Shown in pieces: positions 43,661-52,171 of a DNA stretch of 64,000 bases. How positions within the stretch are numbered: the first letter of the stretch is position 1; the number at the start of each line of letters is the position of its first letter. Position numbers and translations under genes: made by a program. The notes below the pieces were generated by a model. It saw nothing but the letters and a program-made list of their open reading frames with translations, did no database searches and was not told the origin of the DNA. Origin of the DNA: an uncultured Collinsella sp. (GTDB taxonomy: Bacteria; Actinomycetota; Coriobacteriia; Coriobacteriales; Coriobacteriaceae); the NCBI GenBank assembly GCA_902472315.1, contig CABRNM010000005.1, positions 1-64,000 of the forward strand. The letters run 5' to 3'.

Positions 43661-44384
43661 AGGCGAGGGCTTGGCGCTGAAGCTCGATGAGCTCGGCGAT
43701 ACCCTTGTCACCCAGGTCGAGTAGGGCGTTGAGACGCTTGCGATCGAAGGGCGCCTGCTCGCCGGTACCCTGGAGTTCGATCATCTCACCGGAATCGGTG
43801 GCGACGAGGTTCATGTCGACCTCGGCGTGGCTGTCCTCGGAATAATCCAAGTCGAGCAGGGTGTTGCCGTCGACGACGCCCATGGAAATGGCGGCAACCT
43901 GGCCCGTGAGCGGGATGCGCTCGAGTTTTCCCGCCTCGACCCACATGGCAAGGGCGTCGTGCAGCGCCAACCAGGCACCGGTAATGCTCGTCGTACGCGT
44001 GCCGCCATCGGCCTGGATCACATCGCAGTCGACGGTAACGGTGTACTCGCCGAGCGCCTTCATGTTGACGACGGTACGCAGGCTGCGGCCGATAAGCCGC
44101 TCGATCTCCATGGAGCGGCCCTTGCGGTTGGCATGCTCGCGCTTGCAGCGTTTACCGGTCGAGGCCGGCAGCATCGCATATTCCGCCGTTACCCAGCCGG
44201 CCTTGGCGCCCTTGCGCCAACCCGGCACACCCTCCTCGATGGTGGCGGCGCACAGTACGCGCGTGTCGCCGAACTCGGCCAGGCACGAGCCGTGGGCGTG
44301 CTTCATGACGCCGCGGGTGAGCTTAACGGGGCGCAGCTCGTTGGCGGCGCGGCCGTTGGCGCGGTTGACCTGCATGTATTCCAT
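43659..44384 (-). CDS. rph: Ribonuclease PH
   Basis: A 241-residue phosphorolytic 3'-5' exonuclease that trims tRNA precursors. RNase PH motifs are GDTRVLCAATIEEGVPGW, EYAMLPASTGKR, GRSLRTVVNM and CDVIQADGGTRTTSITGA. ATG 44384 follows AAAGGA. It lies between murI and rdgB on one strand; rph-rdgB is a frequent pair. Confidence 0.96.
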   Translation of the reverse strand: MEYMQVNRANGRAANELRPVKLTRGVMKHAHGSCLAEFGDTRVLCAATIEEGVPGWRKGAKAGWVTAEYAMLPASTGKRCKREHANRKGRSMEIERLIGRSLRTVVNMKALGEYTVTVDCDVIQADGGTRTTSITGAWLALHDALAMWVEAGKLERIPLTGQVAAISMGVVDGNTLLDLDYSEDSHAEVDMNLVATDSGEMIELQGTGEQAPFDRKRLNALLDLGDKGIAELIELQRQALA

Positions 44385-44437
44385 GGAACTATCCTTTCGG
44401 CAAAAGATGTGGCGAAGACTCCGGCGACATTGCGAGC

Positions 44438-45322
44438 CTAACCGAGTTCGTCGATATCGACGTGCTCGATGCTTTTGAGCGGCTGGCCAAAGATAAAGCT
44501 ACCCGCCACCGCAAACTCGGCAATGTTGTCAGACGTGGTGGCAAAGCGATGCTGTGGCTCGGCGGTATCGCCCGCCAGCTGCTCACGGCGCGTGAGGATA
44601 TCGGTCAGCTCGCGGGTGGTCTCCTCGGCGGAGCTCACCACGCGCACCCCGGGTCCCAGCGCATGGCGGATGGGACCCACCAGCAGCGGGAAGTGCGTAC
44701 AGCCGAGCACCACGGTATCGATGCCGCGATCGTGCAGCGGATCGACTGTGGCGCCGACCAGCGCGCGAACGGCTGGCGTATCAAAAATATCCTCGTTCTC
44801 GAGCCACTGCTCCTGCAGGTGCGCGCCCGAGGCGAGCTCGTGCTCGACGACCTCGACAAAGCTCGAGGCCGGGCAGCCATACACATCGACACCAGCATCC
44901 AAGTCCTGAATGGCGCGCGTGTAGGCACCCGAGCGAATGGTGAGGTTGGTGGCGAGCACGCCCACGCGACGCGTACGCGTGCTGTTGATGGCAGCACGTG
45001 CGCCCGGAGCGATCACGCCGATCACGGGAACGTCAAGCACTTGCTGAGCCAGACGCAAGGCCGCGGCGGTCGCCGTGTTACAGGCGATGACCATGATCTT
45101 AACGTCGTGCCTCGATAGCCAGCGGCCCGCCTGCAGCGCAAACGAGCGAACCTCGTCCTCGGTGCGGGTGCCATAAGGGCAGCGCTTAGTGTCACCGAAA
45201 TAGTAGACGGACTCGTGCGGAAGCGCCGTTGCAATCGCGCGCGCGACCGTTAAGCCGCCCAGGCCCGAGTCGAACACGCCGATCGGACGCGTGTCCCCGG
45301 CCAGATTATCGATATCGGACAT
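44438..45322 (-). CDS. murI: Glutamate racemase
   Basis: A 294-residue cofactor-independent racemase making D-glutamate for peptidoglycan. The two catalytic cysteines are in VIACNTATAAALRLA and LGCTHFPLL; the start of the fold is GVFDSGLGGLTV. I place the start at ATG 45322 (MSDIDNLAGD); GGTGAGG is close to it. An in-frame ATG at 45358 would add 12 residues but has no site, so the start is uncertain. Confidence 0.93.
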   Translation of the reverse strand: MSDIDNLAGDTRPIGVFDSGLGGLTVARAIATALPHESVYYFGDTKRCPYGTRTEDEVRSFALQAGRWLSRHDVKIMVIACNTATAAALRLAQQVLDVPVIGVIAPGARAAINSTRTRRVGVLATNLTIRSGAYTRAIQDLDAGVDVYGCPASSFVEVVEHELASGAHLQEQWLENEDIFDTPAVRALVGATVDPLHDRGIDTVVLGCTHFPLLVGPIRHALGPGVRVVSSAEETTRELTDILTRREQLAGDTAEPQHRFATTSDNIAEFAVAGSFIFGQPLKSIEHVDIDELG

Positions 45323-45373
45323 TACCTCACCAGATTCTCTCTCGAAAAATGCGACCATGCGTGATGCGTCGCG

Positions 45374-46285
45374 CTACGAACGGGCCGCGACCAACAGCTC
45401 GGCCGTTGCCACCCAACCGTCGACAATCTTGCCGCGCGTAATATAGGCATTGTCGCAGGCATCCAAGAACTCCGGGGCACCGGCGCTCGTCAGACCGTTC
45501 TCGACCAGGCAGAACATGCCAACATGGTCGGCCATGTAGAAGTCGGACTCGGAGTCGCCGAGCGCAAGCGTCTCCTCGCGCTCGATCCCCAGGTGCTCGC
45601 AGAAGCGCGCAATGGCAACGCCTTTGTTGAGACCCGCCGGATTGATGTTGAAGGCGCGGCCGTCCTCGACGCGATTAAGCTCGAGCGTCGTCGGCTTGGA
45701 CAGGTGAGTCAGATGGCCGTTGCAAGCCCAGACCAGACCGCAGCCGGCCTCGTCCAGGATGGCCTGGACCTCATCGTCGGGCACATCGCCGCGCATGCCG
45801 ACGGTGACCTCACGGTATTTGTAGCCGGTCGACATGTCGTTGTGATACTCGATCTTGTGCGGCCAGCGGGCGAGGATCTTCTCGCACACACCGGTCTGCT
45901 CGATCACCTGGTGCGGCGTGAGGCCGCAAGAGGAGTCGTAAGGCATGTCGCCGGTCAGATACTCCCAATCGTTGGCTTTAAGGTCGTACATGACCAGGCC
46001 GCCCATCTCGCCGATGTAGGAGTTGAGGCCGAGCACGCGCGCGTCCTCGTGGATCATGGTACGGTTGCGGCCCGAGGTGGGAACCACCTGAATACCAGCG
46101 CGAGCGAGCGCCACGACGGCCTCGACGAGTTTGGTCGAGGGGTTGCCGTCGTTGTCGCGCAGCACGCACGAGCCGGGTGCGAGCATCGTGGCATCCAGGT
46201 CGGTAAAGACGTACTTGACCTTGGCCAAGCGCTCGCGCATCTCGCCCGAAAGCTCAGCGACGGTCGGCAGGGTATTGTGGGACAT
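45374..46285 (-). CDS. HAD-superfamily (Cof-type) phosphatase
   Basis: A 303-residue HAD hydrolase of the Cof/IIB type. Motif I is FTDLDATML (nucleophile and acid Asp), motif II TSGRN, motif III the lysine in NPAGLNKGVAIA, and motif IV LGDSESDFYM. It is cytoplasmic and probably dephosphorylates sugar phosphates or nucleotides; the exact substrate is not readable. ATG 46285 follows GGAGTAACC; an upstream ATG at 46327 has no site. Confidence 0.88.
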   Translation of the reverse strand: MSHNTLPTVAELSGEMRERLAKVKYVFTDLDATMLAPGSCVLRDNDGNPSTKLVEAVVALARAGIQVVPTSGRNRTMIHEDARVLGLNSYIGEMGGLVMYDLKANDWEYLTGDMPYDSSCGLTPHQVIEQTGVCEKILARWPHKIEYHNDMSTGYKYREVTVGMRGDVPDDEVQAILDEAGCGLVWACNGHLTHLSKPTTLELNRVEDGRAFNINPAGLNKGVAIARFCEHLGIEREETLALGDSESDFYMADHVGMFCLVENGLTSAGAPEFLDACDNAYITRGKIVDGWVATAELLVAARS

Positions 46286-46389
46286 GGTTACTCCGTTTAC
46301 GTAGAAGGGTTTGGACTTGGACGGCATGTTTTGATTGAGGGAGCACGCTTATGGCAACAGCGCACTCAGGGCGCCGCCATCATGGTTCA

Positions 46390-47952
46390 TTAGTCAAACT
46401 GGGTAACATCGATCAGGCGATTGGCCAGCGAAAGGTCGCTCTCGATGGGTACGAACTCGTCGCCCACGTGCATGAGCTCCTCGTCACCCTTTGCCAACAG
46501 CAAGACAATGGTGGGAGCATCGGGGTTGACGTACTCCTCGCGCGCCGCCTTGAACGCCGCATGCACAGCGGCTTCGCGGTCGAGGATGATCCTGTTCGGC
46601 GTATCGTCGGGAACATGTTCGGCAAGCTCGCGACAGACCTTCATCGGGTCCTCGTGAGCCGGGTCCTCGTTGGCAAAGATCATCAGGTCGGAATATGGTG
46701 CGGCCTCGCGCGGAAGCTGCTCGCGGCGCTCCTGCGCCTTGCCGCCGGCAGCGCCAAACACTGCGATGACCGGGCTGGCGGGAAACGCGCGCTTCACCGA
46801 CGAGAAAAGCGAGCGGAACGAAAGCTGGTTGTGCGCGTAGTCGACGACACAAATCACGCGGCCGTCCTTCGACTCCACGACCTCCATACGGCCCGGCACA
46901 CGCAGTTTGGAGAGGCCCTTCTTGATAGCCTCGATACCGATGCCGATCTCGCGCGCGGCGGCGATAGCGACCAGCGCGTTCTCCACGTTAAAGTCGCCCG
47001 CGATGCCCAGCAGGACCTTCTCCCCCGCCTCGGACTCGTCGGCACACAGGCCATGCAAGTTGAACTCGATGCTAAAGCCGACCATGCGTACGTCGCTCGC
47101 CCACAGACTTGCCTCGGGATGCTCGACGCCAACGGTCACCAAGCGCTCGGCCGTCGACGCTGCCTCCAGCACACGGTCGACCTCTTCGGTGCCCAGATTC
47201 ACCACGGCGGTCTTTGCCTGGTCAAAGATCCTGAGTTTGCTCTCAAAATAATCCTCAAACGTGGGGTGTTCGATCGGCGAGATGTGGTCGCGGCCGATGT
47301 TGAGAAAGCACGCCACGTCAAACGGCAGATTCTCGACGCGTTGGTACTTGAGCGCCTGGCTCGAAACCTCCATGACCATGGACTGGCGACCGGACGTGCG
47401 GCAGTTGGCGATATGGCGCCAGACCTCGGGGGCCTCGGGCGTAGTATTGGTGCTCTCGTAGCACTCGATGCCATCGTCGGTACTCACCGAGCCGATCATG
47501 CCGCAGGACTCGCCCGCCGCTTTGATAATCGACTGGAGCATAAAAGCGGCCGTGGTCTTTCCCTTGGTACCGGTGATACCCACGATCTTGACGTCGTGGT
47601 CGGGACGGTCGTAGACCTCCGGCGGCAACAGGGCCATGGCCGTGCGAACGCTATCAACAACCAGCATCGCAGCACCGCTCTCCTGCGCCAGCGGCTCCAG
47701 AGACTCGACCAGTGACTCCTCGCACACAAATGCGACGGCGCCCGCATCGAGCGCCATGCTCAAAAACACGGGCTTAAAGGCAGCACCTTTGCAGAAGAAC
47801 ACGTCACCTGCCGAGACCGCGCGCGAATCAAACGAGCAGCCGGTCACGGCACGCTCGTCAACCTGCTCTGATGCGCGCAGCTCGCCGCACACATCGAGAA
47901 GCTTGGCAAGCGTATCGACCGTGGTCACGGTCGCGGAATCCGAATGGTGCAT
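46390..47952 (-). CDS. murE: UDP-N-acetylmuramoyl-tripeptide synthetase (MurE)
   Basis: A 520-residue Mur ligase that adds the third amino acid to the cell-wall precursor UDP-MurNAc-L-Ala-D-Glu. The ATP loop is GITGTKGKTTAAFM; the MurE hallmark MVMEVSSQALKYQRV and the NIGRDHISPIEHPTFEDYF metal block are present. The usual specificity motif DNPR of diaminopimelate enzymes is not seen: the region reads NEDPAHEDP, so the third residue may be a different diamino acid such as lysine or ornithine. The name is firm, the substrate inferred. Confidence 0.9.
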   Translation of the reverse strand: MHHSDSATVTTVDTLAKLLDVCGELRASEQVDERAVTGCSFDSRAVSAGDVFFCKGAAFKPVFLSMALDAGAVAFVCEESLVESLEPLAQESGAAMLVVDSVRTAMALLPPEVYDRPDHDVKIVGITGTKGKTTAAFMLQSIIKAAGESCGMIGSVSTDDGIECYESTNTTPEAPEVWRHIANCRTSGRQSMVMEVSSQALKYQRVENLPFDVACFLNIGRDHISPIEHPTFEDYFESKLRIFDQAKTAVVNLGTEEVDRVLEAASTAERLVTVGVEHPEASLWASDVRMVGFSIEFNLHGLCADESEAGEKVLLGIAGDFNVENALVAIAAAREIGIGIEAIKKGLSKLRVPGRMEVVESKDGRVICVVDYAHNQLSFRSLFSSVKRAFPASPVIAVFGAAGGKAQERREQLPREAAPYSDLMIFANEDPAHEDPMKVCRELAEHVPDDTPNRIILDREAAVHAAFKAAREEYVNPDAPTIVLLLAKGDEELMHVGDEFVPIESDLSLANRLIDVTQFD

Positions 47953-48013
47953 CTTTCACCTTTCTCAGCCATTTGGCAGGGACGGTTTTATAGTAACTGA
48001 AACGCACCCACGC

Positions 48014-48038
48014 AAAAACGGCTCCCGGAGGAGCCGTT
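48014..48038 (-). terminator. Terminator of asnB
   Basis: AACGGCTCC / GGAGCCGTT stem with short loop and TTTTTGCG on the minus strand, 26 bases after the asnB stop. Confidence 0.9.
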
Positions 48039-48063
48039 ACGCGCAGGCGTTCGTCAGCCGAGG

Positions 48064-49944
48064 CTAGGCAGCCTGAACAGCGGGCTGGTCCTCGTCGATA
48101 AAGAAGCGCTTGTACCACACCAAGAACACGAGCGGCGTATAGATCTTGCGCTGGAAATCGCCCTTGCCCGCAAAGTGCAGATCTAGCAGGTGCATGAGCT
48201 CGTCGGTATTGAAGAACTCACTTGCCCACGGCGCGGTGAAGTACTCCTTGACATAGTCGTACCACTTTTGCTCGCGCAGCCAGTAGACAATCGGCACCGG
48301 GAAGCCCACCTTGGGACGGGTGGCCCACTCATCGGGCAGCGACTTGTTGGCAGCGTGGCGGAGTACCTGTTTGTTGCCGTTCTCGTTGATGCGGTAGCGG
48401 TCGGGAATGTGCTCGGCGAACTCCATGACTTTGCGGTCCAGGAAGGGCACGCGCAGCTCCAGCGAGTGTGCCATGCACATCTTGTCGGCCTTGAGCAGAA
48501 TGTCGCCCGGGAGCCACATGTTCATGTCCAGGTACTGCTTCTTGACCAGTTCGGGCTGACCCTTCACGCGTGCGTAGATGGGTGCAGCGAGCTCGAAGGC
48601 GCCGTCACCGGTGTTGTACTCGGGCTTGAGCACGCCGTCGACCTCGCGCTCCGGCCATACCAGAGCCTGTCCCAGGAACGACTTCTCGGGGATCTCGGCA
48701 CCCTTGACCAGGAAGTTATGTCCCTTGAAGTACGGCATATGCAGCGCCAGGTTACCGAGCGCGCGACGGACGGGCAGCGGCACCATCTTTTTGTACTTGC
48801 GCACCGGGACCGTATCCTCGTAGTAGGCGTAGCCGCCAAAGAGTTCGTCGGCGCCTTCGCCCGAAAGCACGACGGTAACGTCCTTGCGGGCCATCTCGGC
48901 CAAGAACCACAGCGGCACGGAAGACAGGTTGGACTGCGGTTCGTCCATGTGATACTGGATGTCCTCGAGCGCACCGAAGAACTCGTCGGCGGTAATCATC
49001 TTGCGAACGTTCTCGACGCCGAGCTTATCGGAAAGCTCCTTGGCGTAGTTGGTCTCGTTAAAGTTCTTGTAGTCAAAGCCCACCGAGAAGGTCTTGTCGG
49101 GCATGAGGCAAGCGGCGATGTAGCTAGAGTCGACGCCACCGGAGAGGAACGACGCGACCTTGACGTCGGCGATGCGATGGGCCTCGACGCTCTCGTGCAC
49201 GACTTCGTCCAGCTCATCGACATACTCTTCGAACGGCTTCTCGACGGCAGAGTAATCGCAATCCCAGTAGCGCTCGATGTTCATCTTGCCGGTCGGGATA
49301 TCGACGGTAAAGTAGTGCGCCGGCGGCAGCTTGTAGACACCCTCGAAGAAGGTCTCCTCGGTTGCCGAATACTGCAGCGTCATGTACGGACGCAGAGCCT
49401 TTTTGTTGACCGCCTTGTGGAAGTGCGGGTAGTCCAGGAAGCTCTTGATCTCGGAACCAAAGAGCACGCCCGGAGCGCCGTCGCCCGCATCGGCCATGGG
49501 ATAGTAGTAAAGCGGCTTGATGCCAAAGATGTCGCGGGCGCCAAAAAGCTTGTTCTTCTTTTTGTCCCAGATGACGAAGGCGTACATACCGCGCAGACGA
49601 TCGAGTACGGCCTCGCCCCACTCCTCGTAGCCGTGCAGGAGGCTCTCGGTGTCGGCGCCGCAGTGGAACTTGTAACCCTTGGCCTCGAGCTCGGAACGGA
49701 GTTCTTGGAAGTTGTAGATCTCGCCGTTGAAGACAATGACGACGCTGCCGTCCTCATTGGCCATGGGCTGAGCGCCGGCCTCGGTCAGGTCGAGGATCGA
49801 CAGGCGGCGGAAGCCCAGGGCAACGCGGCCGTCGATAAACTGACCGCCCATGTCGGGACCGCGATGGACGATGCGGTCCATCATCTTGGTGAGCACCTCG
49901 GATTGGTTATCCGTCCCACCGACAAAACCGACAAAACCGCACAT
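48064..49944 (-). CDS. asnB: Asparagine synthase (glutamine-hydrolysing)
   Basis: A 626-residue class B asparagine synthase. Cys2 of MCGFVGFVGG is the glutaminase nucleophile; the amidotransferase domain (1-215) has MANEDGSVVIVFNGEIYNF. The synthetase domain has the PP-loop FLSGGVDSSYIAAC. It makes asparagine from aspartate, ATP and glutamine. Single gene, divergent from tRNA-Val. Confidence 0.96.
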   Translation of the reverse strand: MCGFVGFVGGTDNQSEVLTKMMDRIVHRGPDMGGQFIDGRVALGFRRLSILDLTEAGAQPMANEDGSVVIVFNGEIYNFQELRSELEAKGYKFHCGADTESLLHGYEEWGEAVLDRLRGMYAFVIWDKKKNKLFGARDIFGIKPLYYYPMADAGDGAPGVLFGSEIKSFLDYPHFHKAVNKKALRPYMTLQYSATEETFFEGVYKLPPAHYFTVDIPTGKMNIERYWDCDYSAVEKPFEEYVDELDEVVHESVEAHRIADVKVASFLSGGVDSSYIAACLMPDKTFSVGFDYKNFNETNYAKELSDKLGVENVRKMITADEFFGALEDIQYHMDEPQSNLSSVPLWFLAEMARKDVTVVLSGEGADELFGGYAYYEDTVPVRKYKKMVPLPVRRALGNLALHMPYFKGHNFLVKGAEIPEKSFLGQALVWPEREVDGVLKPEYNTGDGAFELAAPIYARVKGQPELVKKQYLDMNMWLPGDILLKADKMCMAHSLELRVPFLDRKVMEFAEHIPDRYRINENGNKQVLRHAANKSLPDEWATRPKVGFPVPIVYWLREQKWYDYVKEYFTAPWASEFFNTDELMHLLDLHFAGKGDFQRKIYTPLVFLVWYKRFFIDEDQPAVQAA

Positions 49945-50131
49945 ATACTATCCCCTCTGCTGTTGCTGGGCATCAAATCGAATCAGTAGCTTTTGAGTAT
50001 ACCCGAGGGCGTAAAGAGGGACGGTATGTTCAGGCAATCTCAACTGAATCAGCTCCGCTGTGACACGCGCGAGTTACCTTTAATGGATATGAGGTGAATG
50101 AGGCGATTGTTTTGTTATACTCTCTCCGCAC

Positions 50132-50207
50132 GGGCGATTGGCGCAACGGTTAGCGCAGGTGCTTTACACGCACAAGGCTGGGGGTTCGAATCCCTCATCG
50201 CCCACCA
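50132..50207 (+). tRNA. tRNA-Val (TAC)
   Basis: Acceptor GGGCGAT / ATCGCCC, anticodon loop TTTACAC (anticodon TAC), T loop TTCGAAT, discriminator A and encoded CCA. A TATACT -10 box at 50116-50121 lies 10 bases upstream. The region behind it carries a duplicated tail and an antisense T-arm. Confidence 0.96.
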
Positions 50208-50216
50208 CGGAATTGG

Positions 50217-50245
50217 AAACGGTCCTCGAAAGGGGACCGTTTTTG
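50217..50245 (+). terminator. Terminator of tRNA-Val
   Basis: AAACGGTCC with GGGACCGTTT, a short loop and TTTTTG, 10 bases after the tRNA. Confidence 0.92.
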
Positions 50246-50248
50246 TTT

Positions 50249-50277
50249 GGGCCCATCGCAGAGGGATTCGAACCCGC
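50249..50277 (+). repeat. Antisense T-arm segment, copy A
   Basis: GAGGGATTCGAACCC is the exact reverse complement of the T-arm of tRNA-Val just upstream. The same 29-base block occurs again at 50434-50462. Confidence 0.88.
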
Positions 50278-50375
50278 AAGGGTGCGGAGCTGAGGAAACG
50301 CGAAGCGTTTTCCAGCGCAGCACGCGAGGGCCGTAGGCCCGAAGCGGATGCGGGCGGCGCCAGCCGCACGCGACA

Positions 50376-50467
50376 TCCCTCATCGCCCACCACTGAATTG
50401 TTAGGCTCCCAGCAATGGGAGCCTTTCTTTTCTGGGCCCATCGCAGAGGGATTCGAACCCGCCAGCA
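50376..50467 (+). repeat. Second tRNA-Val 3' end, terminator and antisense T-arm (copy B)
   Basis: 50376-50393 repeats the last 17 bases of tRNA-Val plus one at a distance of 185. A second hairpin terminator (AGGCTCCC / GGGAGCCT then TTCTTTT, 50403-50430) follows, then antisense T-arm copy B at 50434-50462. No tRNA body precedes this tail; instead there is about 100 bases of GC-rich DNA full of short palindromes. Confidence 0.88.
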
Positions 50468-50485
50468 CATCTATCGCAAAGGCCG

Positions 50486-50702
50486 TGGTCAAAAAATGGC
50501 AAAAATGAGTACTGCTGCTTTGTTTGCAACATATAAAAAGATAGTATTTGCTTAGGTTACACAACATATGTCCATTATAAGGACTAACAGTCAGATCAAA
50601 ATCGTGTATTCATCGCCATTTCGACTTGCCATCTGGCCTTATTAGTCCAAAATTGCTGCTACCAAATCGGTAACAGTACTCATATTTGATGTTTTTTGAC
50701 CA
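50486..50702. repeat. 217-bp MITE-like element with imperfect terminal inverted repeats
   Basis: The left end (TGGTCAAAAAATGGC... ATGAGTACTG) and the reverse complement of the right end (TGGTCAAAAAACATC... ATGAGTACTG) agree at most of about 33 positions. The inside is AT-rich with a smaller inverted repeat (GGACTAA / TTAGTCC) and no coding frame. It stands out against its GC-rich surroundings. No clear target-site duplication was seen. Confidence 0.6.
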
Positions 50703-50818
50703 GCAGGTCTCCCTGCCTTAGCAAATCTAAGGCAAAACGGGCTCCAGACCGCTGAATCATGCCGCATAGGGCACGTCCGCAGTCCGGAACTCGGTCCAAA
50801 TTGAGTTATTGCGCCGCG
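50703..50818. other. Intergenic stretch before argD stop, nothing recognised
   Basis: About 115 bases between the MITE-like element and the argD stop; no convincing terminator, gene or repeat was found. Confidence 0.5.
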
Positions 50819-52102
50819 TTAGCCCAAAACACCCGACAGGATCTCGATCAGACTGTCCACGTCGGCTTCCTCGCAGACGAGTGGCGGCAGGAAACGCAGC
50901 GTATGCGCACCCGTAGCGTTGATCACGGCACCGGCGGCCAGCGCGCGGGCAACAACATCATGCGCGTCGCCCGCGGCATCATCCAAATCACAGCCGAGCA
51001 TCAAGCCGCGGCCACGTACCTCGGTCACGTGCGGCAGCTTGGCGAGCTTTGCCTCCATATAGGCACCCACCTTGGCAGCATGGTCGGCATAATCGCCGCG
51101 CACGAGCGCGGAGAGCGTCGCGGCACACGCCGCGATGGCCAAGCAGCTACCGCCAAAGGTCGAGCCGTGGTCGCCCGGCTTAAACACGTCGGCAATCTCC
51201 TTCTTTGCCACAACGGCACCCATGGGCACGCCATCGGCAATGCCCTTGGCAAGGCTCATGATGTCGGGCTCCACGCCATAGGTTTGGAATGCAAACGGCT
51301 TGCCGGAGCGGAAGATGCCGCACTGGACCTCGTCGGCGATAAGCACGGCGCCCACTTCGTGTGCCAGGTCGCGCGCTGCCGCCATAAACTCCTCGGTCAT
51401 GGGGTGCACGCCACTCTCACCCTGGATCGGCTCGAGCATCACGGCACAAATCTCGCTCCCCAGCTGCTTAAAGATCGCACGCAGTTCATCGACATCGTTG
51501 GGCGTGCAGGCCACAAAGCCACCCGGCAGTGGGCGGAAGCTGTCCTGCAGCCAATCCTGCATGGTGGCGGCAATGGTCTCGAGCGTACGGCCGTGGAACC
51601 CGCCGCGCATGCACACGATAGTGTTGCCGCCATTACCGGCACGCTTGGCGTACAGGCGCGCAAGCTTCATCGAGCCCTCGTTGGCCTCGGCGCCGGAGTT
51701 GGCAAAGAACGTCTCCCACACCTGCTCGCCCGCAGCCGGGGCACCAAGAGCAGCTGCCGTGGTCTCATCGCCGGCGGCAATAGCATCGGCAAGCACGCGC
51801 GCACCATCTACGTCGTCGTTAGCAAGCTTGGACAGCAGCGCCGCGACCTGTCCGCGCTGCTCAATGTAGAAGTAATTAGAGACATGCATGAGCTTTTTGG
51901 TCTGCGCCTCGAGCGCCGAGAGCACAGCCAGGTTGCCATGACCTAGGCTGCACACGCCGATGCCGGCAAGAAAGTCGAGGTACTCACGGCCATCGTCGCC
52001 GGTGAGCTTCATGCCGTGACCCTCGACAAACTCGACCGGAGAGCGGCCAAAGGTATGCATAACGTAATGGGATTCAAGCGATTGCTGAGCTGCAAGTGAC
52101 AT
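50819..52102 (-). CDS. argD: Acetylornithine aminotransferase
   Basis: A 427-residue class III aminotransferase that converts N-acetylglutamate semialdehyde to N-acetylornithine with PLP. Conserved blocks are FFANSGAEANEGSMKLAR, CMRGGFHGRT, LIADEVQCGIFRSGK and the PLP lysine in IMSLAKGIADGVPMGA. Last gene of the argC-J-B-D operon. Confidence 0.94.
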   Translation of the reverse strand: MSLAAQQSLESHYVMHTFGRSPVEFVEGHGMKLTGDDGREYLDFLAGIGVCSLGHGNLAVLSALEAQTKKLMHVSNYFYIEQRGQVAALLSKLANDDVDGARVLADAIAAGDETTAAALGAPAAGEQVWETFFANSGAEANEGSMKLARLYAKRAGNGGNTIVCMRGGFHGRTLETIAATMQDWLQDSFRPLPGGFVACTPNDVDELRAIFKQLGSEICAVMLEPIQGESGVHPMTEEFMAAARDLAHEVGAVLIADEVQCGIFRSGKPFAFQTYGVEPDIMSLAKGIADGVPMGAVVAKKEIADVFKPGDHGSTFGGSCLAIAACAATLSALVRGDYADHAAKVGAYMEAKLAKLPHVTEVRGRGLMLGCDLDDAAGDAHDVVARALAAGAVINATGAHTLRFLPPLVCEEADVDSLIEILSGVLG

Positions 52103-52171
52103 GGGATGCCTTTCGTTGGGCGCCAGACGGCGCGGGGCTATGGGTGCAGGAATGGGGCGGCCGCGGGTCAG

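Noticed and set aside
50115..50567. Frames around tRNA-Val giving peptides such as VVGDEGFEPPA or GSNPSAMGP
   Set aside because: These are translations of tRNA T-arms and their antisense copies, a well-known source of false protein entries. No ribosome-binding site.
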